Positions 1-9,794 of a stretch of DNA of 64,000 nt are shown here, in pieces (position 1 is the first letter of the stretch; the number at the start of each line of letters is the position of its first letter). The position numbers and the translations under genes are program-made. Below the pieces are notes generated by a model. The model was not told the origin of the DNA. It ran no database searches and saw only the letters and a list, made by a program, of their open reading frames with translations. The DNA is from Cocos nucifera (Eukaryota > Streptophyta > Magnoliopsida > Arecales > Arecaceae). Location of the stretch: contig QRFJ01004917.1 in NCBI GenBank assembly GCA_006176705.1, forward strand, positions 124,001-188,000, read 5' to 3'.

Positions 1-1675
1 GACCGTCGAAGTTCTTTTTTGGGCTCTACACTCGTTGAGGTTGAAGCTCGGAGGAGATCTTTTCTTCTATTGAAGTTGAAGCTCAAGGAAGATCTTATCT
101 TTGGTTGAAGTAGGGAGAGATCTTATCTTCTTTTAAAGTTGAAGCTCGGAAAAGATCTTATCTCCAATCGGGGTTGAAGGAGATCTAAGTTGAGGCTCGG
201 GGGAGATCTTATCTCCAACCGAGGTTGAAGAAGATCTTATCTTTTGTTGAGGTTGAGGCTTGAGGGAGATCTTATCTCTAGCCGAGGTTGTAGGAGATCT
301 TATCTCCTATTGAAGTTGAAGCTCGGAGAAAATCTTATCTCCAGTCGAGGTTGCAAGAGATCTTATCTCCTGTTGAGGTTAAAGGAGATTCTATCTTCTA
401 TTGAAGCTTGGGAAAGATTTTATCTCCTATTGAAGTTGAAGTTCATGAGAGATCTTATCTCTAACTGAGGTTGTAGGAGATCTTATCTCCTATTGAAGTT
501 GAAGAAGATTCTATCTTCTGTTGAATCTCGAGGGAGATCATATCTCCAGTCGAGGTTGTAGGAGATCTTATCTTCAGTTGAAGCTCGGGGGAGATCTTAT
601 CTCCAGTCGAGGTTGTAAAAGATCTTATCTACTGTTGAAGTTGAAACTCGGGAGAGATCTTATCTCTAATCGAGGTTATAGGAGATTCAAGTTGAGGCTC
701 GGGGAGAGATCTTATCTCCAGCCAAGGTTGAAGGAGATCTTATCTCCTATTGAGGTTGAGGCTCGAAAGAGATCTTATCTCCAGCCAAGGTTGTAAGGAG
801 ATCTTATCTCCTGTTGAAGTTGAAGCTTGAGAGAGATCTTATTTTCAGCTGAGATTGTAGGAGATCTTATCTCCTGTTGAGGTTGAAGAAGATTCTATCT
901 TCTGTTGAAGCTCGGGGAGATCTTATCTCCAGCCGAGGTTGTAGGAGATCTTATCTCCTATTGAAGTTGAAGCTCGAAGAAGATCATATCTCCCAGTCGA
1001 GGTTGTAGGAGATGTTATCTCTTGTTGAAGTTGAAGGAGATTCTATCTTCTATTAAAGCTTGGAGGAGATCTTATCTCCAACCAAGGTTGTAGGAGATTT
1101 TATCTTCTGTTGAAGTTGAAGCTCGAGGGAGATCTTATCTCCAGCCAAGATTGTAGGAGATCTTATCTTCTATTGAAGTTGAAGGAGATTCTATCTTCTG
1201 TTGAAGCTCAGAGGAGATCTTTATCTCCAGCCGAGGTTGTAGGAGATCTTATCTCTTATTAAAGTTGAAGTTTGGGAGAGATCTTATCTCCTATTGAGGT
1301 TGAAGGAGATCCAAGTTGAGGCTTAGGAGAGATCTTATCTCCAACCGAGGTTGAAGGAGATCTTATCTCCTATTGAGATTGAAGCTTGGGGGAGATCTTC
1401 TTTCTAGCTGAGGTTGAAGAAGATCTTATTTTTTATTGAGGTTGGAGGAGATCTTATCTTCTTTTGAAGCTCAGAGGAGATCTTATCTCCAGTCGAGATT
1501 GAAGGAGATCTAAGTTAAGGCTTGGGGAAGATCTTATCTCCAACCGAGGTTGAAGAAGATCTTATCTCCTGTTGAAATTGAAGCTTGGAAGAGATCTTAT
1601 CTCCAGTCAAGGTTGAAGGAGATCTTATCTCCTATTAAGGTTGAAGCTCGGAGTAGATCTTATCTCCAGTTGAGT
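1..1675. repeat. Hairpin-rich minisatellite, about 30-bp half-units
   Basis: The segment is built from variants of GGAGATCTTATCTCC alternating with two linkers, one like AGCCGAGGTTGTA and one like TGTTGAAGTTGAAGCTCGG, giving roughly 60-bp full units and a shared core about every 30 bp. The core is an inverted repeat (GGAGAT / ATCTCC, loop CTT) containing AGATCT. Units vary by point changes, small indels and loss of one linker, so the array is old and irregular. Short open frames such as 244-468 and 521-796 are a by-product of the repeat and not genes. By position it is the distal part of the 3' untranslated region of the minus-strand Tat element. Confidence 0.9.
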
Positions 1676-1679
1676 CGGG

Positions 1680-3165
1680 GCCTTTCTTCTCACCTCATCT
1701 AAAATGAACGAGGCCTTTGACTATTGTTCACGTTAGGATGAGGTTCTCCTTCTGTTCTTAATGGGCTGTAGGGGCACATAAGGGTCATTGTCAGAGCCTC
1801 TCTTCTCACCTCATCTAAAATGAACGAGGCCTTCAACTTTGCTCATGTTAGGATGAGGTTCTCCTCCTATTTCTAATGGGTTGCAAGGACACATTAGAGC
1901 CATTGTCAGGGCCTCTCCTCTCATCTCGTCTAAAATGAATGAGGCCTTCGACATGCTCATGTTAGGACGAGGTTCTCCTCCTCTCCCTATCATGGCAATA
2001 GGGGTGCAAATGGGTCATTGAATGGCCTTCTCCCCTCCTCTTATCTTAAATAACTAGAGGTCTTCGACTTGCTCATGTTAGGACGAGGTTCTCCTCCTAT
2101 TCCTAACATGGCAATAGGGGCACAGATGAGCCGTTGAACAGGCCTCTCCCCTCCTCCTATCTGAAATAAGCAGAGATCTTCAACTTACTCAAGTTAGGAT
2201 GAGGTTCTATTCCTATTCCTAACAGGACACTGGGGGCACAGATGGGCCGTTGAACGGGCCTCTCCCCTCCTCCTATCTTAAATAATCGGAGATCTTTGAC
2301 TTGCTCATATTAGGATGAGGTTTCTTCTCCTATTCCTAACATGACATTAGGGGCACAGATGGATCATTGAATGGGCCTCTCCCCTCCTCCTATCTTAAAT
2401 AATCGAAGGTCTTCGACTTGCTCATGTTAGGACAGGATTCTCCTCCTATTCCTAACATGGCACTAGGGCACAGATGGGCCATTGAACGGGCCTCTCTCCT
2501 CCCTCCTATCTTAAATAACCAGAGGTCTTTGACTTGCTCATGTTAGGATGAGGTTCTCATCCTATTCCTAACATGGCAATAGGGGCACAAATGGCCCGTT
2601 GAATGGGCCTCTCCCCTCCTCTTGTCTTAAATAATCAGAGGTCTTCAACTTGCTCATGTTAAAATGAGGTTCTCCTTCTATTCCTAACATGGCACTAGGG
2701 GCACAGATGGACCATTGAACAGGCCTCTCCCCTCCTCCTATCTTAAATAATCGAAGGTCTTTGACTTTCTCATGTTTGGATGAGGTTCTCCTCCTATTCC
2801 TAACATGGCACTATGGGCACAGATGGACTGTTGAATGGACCTTTTCTCTCCTCCAGTCTTAAATAATTGAAGGTCTTTGACTTGCTCATGTTAGGATGTG
2901 GTTCTCTTCCTATTCCTAACATGGCATTAGGGGCACAGATAGGCCATTGAACGAACCTCTCCCCTCCTCACGTCTTAAATAATCGAAGGTCTTCGACTTA
3001 CTCATGTTAGGACAAGGTTCTCCTCCTACTCCTAACATGGCACTAGGGGCACAGATGGACCGTTGAATGGACCTTTTTCCTCCTTCTATCTTAAATAATC
3101 AGAGGTCTTCGACTTGCTCATGTTAGGACAAAGTTCTCCTCCTGTTCCTAACATGGCCACTTTTG
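1680..3165. repeat. Tandem array of about 13 units of about 116 bp
   Basis: A unit contains, in order, GAGGTCTTCGACTTGCTCAT, GTTAGGACGAGGTTCTCC, CCTAACATGGCA, GGGGCACAGATGGGCC and CCTCTCCCCTCCTCCTATC. The GAGGTC/GAAGGT marker falls at about 2522, 2638, 2753, 2869, 2985 and 3102, a period of 115-117 bp. The first three units (about 1680-2000) are a diverged subtype with CACCTCATCTAAAATGAACG. The array adjoins the minisatellite at about 1675 with no similarity between them. It lies directly downstream of the minus-strand pol tail, so it is best read as an expanded 3' untranslated region. Confidence 0.9.
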
Positions 3166-3289
3166 ATTGCTTCTTTCCTATTATCACATAATTTTTGCAC
3201 CAAGAAATAATAATGTTGAAATGGAGGAGTTTTATTGGAGGAAAATTACTGATAGTACATTCTCAAATTTTTTGAATTCTAAGATCATG

Positions 3290-3440
3290 AGAGTGTTATT
3301 CCTCTGAGCTCCTTTAGATAATAAGTTTCAGATCGGATGACCTCCTTTATTTTATATGGGCCTTCCCAATTTGAGGCAAGCATCCCTTGGCTCTAAGGCT
3401 GAGAGATGGTAGCTCGTCGAAGCACTAAGTCCCCTAGAGA
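3290..3440 (-). pseudogene. Tat-type pol C-terminal tail fused to gag
   Basis: Read on the minus strand this gives LSLGDLVLRRA, a stop, then LASNWEGPYKIKEVI, the tail that follows the integrase core in gypsy polyproteins (GDLVLRK... NWEGPY is the familiar form). It starts in the bases where gag ends, so nothing of protease, RT, RNase H or the integrase core lies between. The in-frame TAG after SQP fits a C-to-T change. From 3290 to 3166 the strand is AT-rich with no further match. Confidence 0.7.
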
Positions 3441-4985
3441 TAGTGTTGATGATGCTAAGAGGCGGTTGATCTCCTTGTTGTTCCTTCTTCCTTGGTGGTT
3501 CTGACTATGGTAGTGCCCTCGATCGATCTTCTCTTGCTTTAGGCTGGCATCTGAGGAATCAATCCAGCCACCCTCTCTTGATGAGCTCCTCGATCTCATC
3601 TTAGAGCTGAATGTATTCTTCAGTATCGTGATCATGGTCACAATGGCAGAGATAGTATTTACTAGGATTGCGCGTGCCAGGATGAGTATACATCCTTTCA
3701 GACCTCGGTAGTTGCTCCTTGATCTCCATCAATACTTGCATTTTTGGAGCATTGAGGGGGCGTAGTTGTGAAATCTTCTAGGGGGAGAACTTCATCGTGC
3801 CCTTCCATCGGAACCTCTTTGACGATGAGCTCAAAGAGGAGTTTGGGCTTGCTTGCACTCAGAGGAAGTCTGTGAGTGTGGCTGAACTTCATTCGGCCCT
3901 CCATCAGCTATGGGTTTATTCGACTCGCCTACCTGCCGCTCTCCTATGGCTTCCTCATCTTTCAATTTGAAGGCTTCTTTCGTTCGAGCATATCCCTCAG
4001 CCCGAGCTAACAGATAGGCAAAGTCCTTGAGATACTTCTTCTCTAGGGAGAATAGCAAATCATTCTTCTGAAGGCCATCCTTGAGTGTGGCTATTGCAAC
4101 ACATTGGTTCAAGTTCTGGACCTCCAATGCAGCAGCATTAAACTGAATGACATAAGCTCAGATAGATTTCTCCTCCTTCTGCTTGATATTCATCAGAAAA
4201 TTTGAACCTCGGCACGGACATTGGCTACTGATGAGTGAGCCACAAACTGATGGCTCATCTGATCAAAGAAGAAGATCATACCTGGCCTCAACATCGAGTA
4301 TCAATTTCTTGCTGCTCCCTTCAAGATAGATGGGAAAGCTCGACATAAGATGGCGTCTGGTGTGCCATAGAGCAGCATCATGGTCCGAAAAACCTTCAGG
4401 TGATCGACCAGATCAGAGATTCCATCGTAGTTTTTAAATTGGAGAAGCTTGAAGTTCGACGAAATGGGCTTTTGCATAATTTGGAGAGAGAAAGGATGAT
4501 CGATGTGGATGTCATCATGGTGAGCCAGGGCAATGTGGCGGAGTTCCTTAATCCACCAGTCCATCTCCCATAATTTTTGATTAAGGATGCAATCTCGATT
4601 ATAGATCTTGGAAGGCTTCCGATTGTAGATGGGGAAGGTCTCTTTTAGAGAAGAATCAAGATCTGAACAAGGATCCTCTACTCTCTGTTTCTCCTTCCTA
4701 GGGGCGATGGGTATGCTAGCCCAAGTGCTTCTCCTTGGGATCGGTTTCTGACATCTCGATGGTGGGTTTTCTGGTGGAACCATCATCGAAGGCTGCCGCA
4801 TGGTCTACACCATTTCGGTGAGGCCCTGAATCCACTACATTAGCAGGTTAAACCACTCTGAATCTACCATGATCGTCGATGGAGGAGGAGATTGAAACAC
4901 CGATGATGGAGCAGGAGCGGATAAATCTAGCTCATCTGACAGTAGAAGCAGTAGATCTCTGAGTAGTAGCCTTCTTTAGAGGCAT
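3430..4985 (-). pseudogene. Decayed gag of the minus-strand Tat element
   Basis: The likely start is MPLKKAT at about 4983. The longest open part (4801-4301) ends with LLYGTPDAILCRAFPSILKG, the hallmark capsid segment of Tat-type Gag. A second open part (4127-3831) reads GLQKNDLLFSLEKKYLKDF and LLARAEGYARTKEAFKLKDE, also typical. Further on come HDTEEYIQLKDEIEELIKRG and the C-terminal PPLSIINTIS. The frame changes several times and stops are present, so no protein is made. No clear Cys-His knuckle survives. The family protein coats genomic RNA in a cytoplasmic particle. Confidence 0.75.
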
Positions 4986-5342
4986 TTCTTGAGATTGAGG
5001 GAGAGGATGGAGAAGAACCTTGAAGAAGAAGATCCACAGGATCGACTGAGCACTTCTTTAAGAAAAAGGGTATCTCAAGAATAGAGCTTCCTTCTTTCAG
5101 TGCCAATCCTATTGGTGTGAAATTTAGTCAATGCCAGATCGAGCTGGAGTTGAGGAAGAAGCGATCACCATCGGTGACCTGCAAAATAAAGTCCCACCTA
5201 GAGTCGGTGGCGGCAGCTTTGGTCGGATCCTCCGACAATCAAGTCAGCTCTTCTAGCCAACAAGAATGGAGTGCTCAGAAAAGAATTCAGCAGAATTTTG
5301 AGAAGAAGAAGAGAGCTTAGAAAAAATATATCTGAAGGGTCT

Positions 5343-5350
5343 CTTTTATA
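5343..5350 (-). promoter_or_regulatory. TATA box of the minus-strand Tat LTR
   Basis: The minus strand reads CTATCTATAAAAGAGACC; TATAAAAG covers these bases. It lies just downstream (in element direction) of the 87-bp repeats, as expected for a U3 promoter. Confidence 0.5.
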
Positions 5351-5362
5351 GATAGAGCTCGG

Positions 5363-5615
5363 AGCAGACTGATAGCGATAGTCATAGCCATTTGGTAGCT
5401 GGCCGCTCGGAGCCGCATGGAGTTTATTATGGAGAGGGGCACTGCCTGTAGCAGACTGATAGTGACAGCCGTAGCCATCCGATAGCGGACTGCTCAATGC
5501 CGCATGAGGTTTGTTATGAAGAGGGGCACTGACTGTAGCAGACTGATAGTGACAGCCATAGCCATTCGGTACCGAGCCGCTCAGGGCCACATGGAGTTTG
5601 TTATGGAGAGAGGTG
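5363..5615. repeat. Three tandem 87-bp units in the LTR
   Basis: Units start with AGCAGACTGATAG at 5363, 5450 and 5537, exactly 87 bp apart; each contains CATAGCCAT, a GCCGC block, CATGGAGTTT and GAGAGGGGCACTG. The third is slightly short. On the minus strand they sit immediately upstream of the TATA box, where enhancer repeats are often found in LTR promoters. Confidence 0.85.
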
Positions 5616-6064
5616 TTCGTTGTCCAGATTTAATAGTCGAAGTTTGGGGGAAGCTGGTGTTGGTTGGTAAAGAGCTTTGACGTATGTCAATTTTAGAGGA
5701 GTTCGGACTTCTAAAGGGAACACAGCTAGAGGGGATCATCCAGGAGGAATACTACTTAAAATCTAGAAGTAATCCACTAGATGAATCTGGATGGAGTTCG
5801 AGTGATGGAGAAGTCTAGAAGGAGTCTGATTGGTGGAGAAGTTCAACTGAAGGAGAAGTCAAGAAGGAGTTCGGCTCTTGAAGAAATCCGACTAAAGGAG
5901 AAGTCCGAAAGGAGTTCGACCGCTGGAGGAGTTTGGCCGCTATAGAAGTCTAGGAGGGGTTTGGCCATTGGAGGAGTTTTCGATCGAAGCTCTTCTATGA
6001 TTACCAGTTATATTAGGCTAAGCATCAGACTGGACTTCAGCAGGAGCGGGGTTTATCCCCAACA

Positions 6065-6466
6065 CTATTGGTGTAGGGCTATGGTTAGTGAGCCCGATAA
6101 AACCAACTAGGTTTATTTATGATTCTGGGTTAAAACAAATGCACTGTAATCTAGGAATTATAGTAAAATTTTTAAAGAGAGCTTCAGGAGTGGACGTAGG
6201 TGTGGGGTTGCACTAAACTACTATAAAATCTTTGTTTGTTTGTATTATGTTTTTGCTTTCCTTGCCCTCATTACTTGCTTTACATATTTATGTTATCTAG
6301 TTGATTTTAATTTCACTACTGCATTGCATATCTATCACAAATACTCAAGTTCTATTTATTAGAAGCACATATTTACTTAGAGTTTAATTTGACTAAAATT
6401 TTAAAAGAACCTAATTCACCCCACCTCTTGGCTTGCTACCTTTAGGCAATAATGCACTTTGGGATG
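6065..6466. other. Unassigned spacer between two gypsy elements
   Basis: No coding frame is visible. The segment is AT-rich; near 6409-6440 it has CCTAATTCACCCCACCTC, resembling the end of some SIRE-type copia LTRs, so it may be a copia LTR scrap. That match is from memory of the style and is weak. It separates the minus-strand Tat LTR from the plus-strand pol relic. Confidence 0.3.
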
Positions 6467-7033
6467 TGGTCTCAACTTACTATTTAAAAATAAAGTTCCC
6501 GATAGGACATGGAGATGGAGAAGTTAGAAGAGATCAAGCTGTGGCATAATATTGCTATATAATTGCTCTGCAAGGAGGCAGGCAGCTAGACCTTTGCCTA
6601 GTAGATGGACTTGATGCCTGTAATGATTTGACTGAAGAGCAAGGGCAAGCAATTGACGACCTTGTTGCAGTCTTCCTGAATGATGGAAATGAAGATCATA
6701 CTATTTAGATTTATTCCAACCTAGTAGAGGAAGTAAAAAAGTAGCTTGTCACTTTCTTGCAAAAGAATATTGATATCTTTGCTTGGGTCCCTCTAGATAT
6801 GCTAGGGATTGATGTGGATGTAATAGAATACTGCCTGGGTGTAGATCTCAAACGCTGACCTATGAAGCAGAAAAAGTACAGCTTTGCATCCGAATGGCAA
6901 AAGACAATTGTGGATGAGGTTGATGAGCTCCTTAAGGCCAAGTTCATCTAGAATGTTTCTTACCCAGATTGGATCGCCAATGAGGTTCTTGTCAAGAAAG
7001 CGAATGGTAAGCAGAAAATGTGCATTGACTTAA
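6467..7033 (+). pseudogene. Tat-type pol relic, N-terminal RT part (left piece)
   Basis: One frame reads through from about 6467 to 7033: GDGEVRRDQAVA, QLDLCLVDGLDACND, FLQKNIDIFAWVPLDMLGID, VDELLKAKFI, SYPDWIANEVLVKKANGK and MCIDL. This is the RT entry of a Tat/Retand-type polyprotein. In-frame stops replace expected Gln, Arg or Trp codons (CAG to TAG, CGA to TGA), the pattern of cytosine deamination. The frame is interrupted after MCIDL by the Athila element and resumes at 18266. Its gag and protease are not in the window. Confidence 0.8.
7029..7033. repeat. Left target-site duplication CTTAA of the Athila element
   Basis: CTTAA directly precedes the LTR and is repeated at 18266-18270. Dropping one copy joins the RT codons of the host relic in frame. 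Confidence 0.9.
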
Positions 7034-8714
7034 TGATAAGCATCATAAATTTATCAATAAAAGTATTAATTTATCAATTAATTGATATTAATTTTTAAGA
7101 ATTAATAATCAATTTATATATAATTTTTAAAAAATTCATATTTTTATTAATTAAAAAATAATAAAAATTAAAAAATAAAATTTTATAATCAATGAAAAGA
7201 GCTCATTTTTTTGATCGTAACGAAATAAGTTTAGAGCAAAATGGAGCTAAAACGAAAAAGATATGAATTTCTAAAAAAATAAAATAAAAAAAATTAATAT
7301 AAAAAAAACATATGGCTCAAATGGCTCAAGCCGCCATGCCGCAGCAGCCAGCGCGTCCAGATGCGCCGAGCCAAGCCGATCAAGCCAGCGTGCCAAGCCA
7401 TCCACGCTAGCTGACTCAAGCTCAGAAGCCATCAGTCGATCTACAGCACAGTGTAGACCGCCAGCTCAGTAGACACCAGTGAATCAGAGCCTGCCATGTG
7501 GTAGACCTAGACCCCTAAAGGGTTTACAGGAAATTCATCGCAGCTCACAAGGCATTTTGGTCTTTTCATCTGTCAATAAAAGGTGCTGATTGATTGCCAT
7601 GCATGATATGGCTAGTCCACGTGGTCCATGGAAATAGTAAAAGCGCGATCGTACGATGGTGGTTGTTTGCGGTCAAGATCGACGGTTAGCACTTTTTTCG
7701 ATTGCCGATTTCACTCAGATCACCATCGAATGGTAGCGCTTGATTCCAGCCTCGATCCGACGGTCCAGAAGGCTCCCGATGGTGATCAAACTCTCAGGCA
7801 CATGATCAACGGCGTAAATTCCTCCATCAAGCGTGATCCAATGGTCAGAAATTGATCCGACCTGATCTGGGCTGATATGCATCCGATTTTAATGATTTTT
7901 GGCCGTTGAATTTCTATTGAATGGCCATATTTCACCAGACTTACTAGAGTCATATCAAAGTTGTTTTTATTCAAATTTTATTTGGATTTTGATGATTACA
8001 AAGGCAATTAGTCCCACATTGCGTTTAGAAATAAATATCCAACCCTCCTAGCTCTTTAAAAAGGATCCTAAGCCTTTAAGAAAGGAGAGATCAGGTGGAA
8101 GAGAAGCTAAGGTACATGGTGGAAGCCAAGCTCTGGGTTAAAGGTTGCTTCAAAGCTGCAGTGCTGAGAAGATGAGCCGATCTTCTATGCCATCTCCACG
8201 CCTACGCTGATCTGCGATCTCCATCTAGTTTTCTCTTTTTTTTTCTTTAATTTTTTGTATTAAAATTTTGAATTTTTTTTAATTTTTTGTATTTAAATTC
8301 TACAACTAAGTTTTAAATTTAATAAAGAAAGTTTCATTATTCTTTTCAATTCTAGCTCTTTAAATTAATTATTTTTTATTACTTTTTTTTATAATTTTAT
8401 TGCAAGTAGTTGCTAAGATCTAAATAGTAGATCTTAGTACCAAATTTATTTTTATATAATTTAAATTTTACTTTTATTTATAAATCTATTTTTCAACTTT
8501 AATTTTTAAAAAGACTCTTCTTCTTTTTTCTTTAAAAAAAATAATAATAAAAAAATAATAAAAGAATCAAAGATTTTAGAAATAAATCATTGTCTCTCTG
8601 TGGATTCGACCTGACTCACCACTCTCTTCATAATTTTTAATTAATTTAAAAAGTAAAGAGTCAGATTTAAACTGATAAACACGGTGTCTTAACGACAGCA
8701 TCGCATTCCTATCA
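7034..8714 (+). repeat. 5' LTR of the Athila element
   Basis: It starts TGATAAGC and ends CCTATCA with a short TGATA / TATCA terminal inverted repeat. It has AT-rich ends and a GC-richer centre (about 7315-7560). The expected TATA region (8051-8062) reads TTTAAAAAG where the 3' LTR has TATAAAAAG. A possible AATAAA signal is at 8321-8326. Open frames such as 7628-7855 are chance. Confidence 0.93.
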
Positions 8715-8721
8715 TATTTTT

Positions 8722-8738
8722 TGGCACCATTACCGAGG
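8722..8738 (+). other. Primer binding site, tRNA-Asp type, eroded
   Basis: The sequence TGGCACCATTACCGAGG lies 7 bases after the LTR. It matches the usual Athila site TGGCGCCGTTGCCGGGG except for four G-to-A changes. Confidence 0.8.
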
Positions 8739-9794
8739 AGGCATAAAAATTAAAATTTCTTTATTTCTTTGATTTTTTTACTACCTACTCATTATTTTTT
8801 ATTTATTTTATAGAAAAAAAAAATATAGAAAAAAAAAGGGAACAAGGAAGATTAGGGCACGAACAAAACTCTCAATCCGATTCGGTGAGATCATTCCTAA
8901 ACCCTAAATCTCTTTTCTTATTTTTAATGTTTGCTTTATTTTTAAATTAATTAAAAATTACCTACTTTCTCATCACAAGATTAGAAACCCTAATTGTTTA
9001 GAGCATCCATCATATTAGTTTTTATTCTTATTTTTGGTGATTGCTGGAGGCAAGGTAAGCCTTTTTAGAATTTAATTAGTTAGTTTAAATTGCATAGAAC
9101 TCTTTGATTGGAATTTTTTTTTCTTTCTTTTGCATATTTCATATTAAACCAAATTAAGGGCACAACCCATTAAACAAGATAAGGTGGGGATTTGATCACC
9201 CTTCCTTGGCCCACAAACAACCAACCAGCATCCTGCATTAACCCAAACCTTAACTCTTAAAATCAATTAGACATTAACCCTTAAGGATATTCGAGCTCAA
9301 TAGGACAAGAAATCCTAAGAGTTGAACCAAGTTAGGGTTAATCAATTTGACTGGTGTCTAGAAAAGTGGTTCAGGGATGATTGGGCCCGAAGGAAGGTGG
9401 TTACTTAATTGGTTCTGTTCGCTTACCTGGCCAAGCACAATTGGTGTCTAAGGCAAGCAACGGAGGGACTCCCACCGACTTTACACTTACCTGGCCAGTT
9501 GATTGGCTAATCCTCTATTTGGAGGGCTTGAAGGTGATCTTGGCAGTTAGGAGCTGTCTAGATCTAGGATAACTCTTAGTCAGGATTGATTGCCTAACTT
9601 GTTTGCCAAATAATATTTAACATAAACCACAAATTAACTCCTCTCTATCATCTCCAGATTTAAGACTCCTTAGGATTTTTCCTCTTCTTTCTTTCTCTCT
9701 TCTTTTCTTAAAAAAATAATAAAAAAAATTTAAAAAAAAAATAAAAAATAAAAAATATATATATCTTGAACCATATATCAAATTGCACTAGTAC
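8739..9794 (+). other. Athila leader, no gene seen
   Basis: This is a 1.06-kb untranslated leader between primer site and gag. It is AT-rich, with an A/T-only stretch at about 9708-9765 just before gag. The open frame 9381-9572 has no recognisable similarity. Confidence 0.7.

Larger units (their letters stand above)
1..6064 (-). mobile_element. Tat-lineage Ty3/gypsy element, gag-only deletion derivative, 3' end outside window
   Basis: On the minus strand the order is LTR (about 6064-5100), leader, gag (about 4985-3430), the last part of pol (about 3440-3290), then a long 3' untranslated region made of two tandem arrays (3165-1). Protease, RT, RNase H and integrase are missing between gag and the pol tail. 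Tandem arrays between pol and the 3' LTR are known for Tat-lineage elements, which supports the assignment. The 3' LTR is not seen and would lie left of base 1. It could be a TR-GAG-like non-autonomous element or a one-off deletion; other copies would decide. Confidence 0.7.
5100..6064 (-). repeat. Probable 5' LTR of the minus-strand Tat element
   Basis: The minus strand begins TGTTGGGGATAAACCCC at 6064. It carries three 87-bp repeats, then a TATA box, and passes into the leader at about 5110. No partner LTR is visible, so the right-hand limit (about 5100-5180) is inferred from the spacing to gag. Bases 5620-6000 repeat phrases like AGTCCGAAAGGAGTTCGACC at irregular intervals, a degenerate repeat of about 25-35 bp. 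Confidence 0.55.

Noticed and set aside
244..796. Leu/Arg/Ser-rich open frames that look like repeat proteins
   Set aside because: They are translations of the minisatellite, do not extend across the array and have no start context.
1..1675. CRISPR-like look: palindromic repeats with spacers
   Set aside because: The spacers are themselves repeated and diverged, there are no cas genes and the context is a plant genome.
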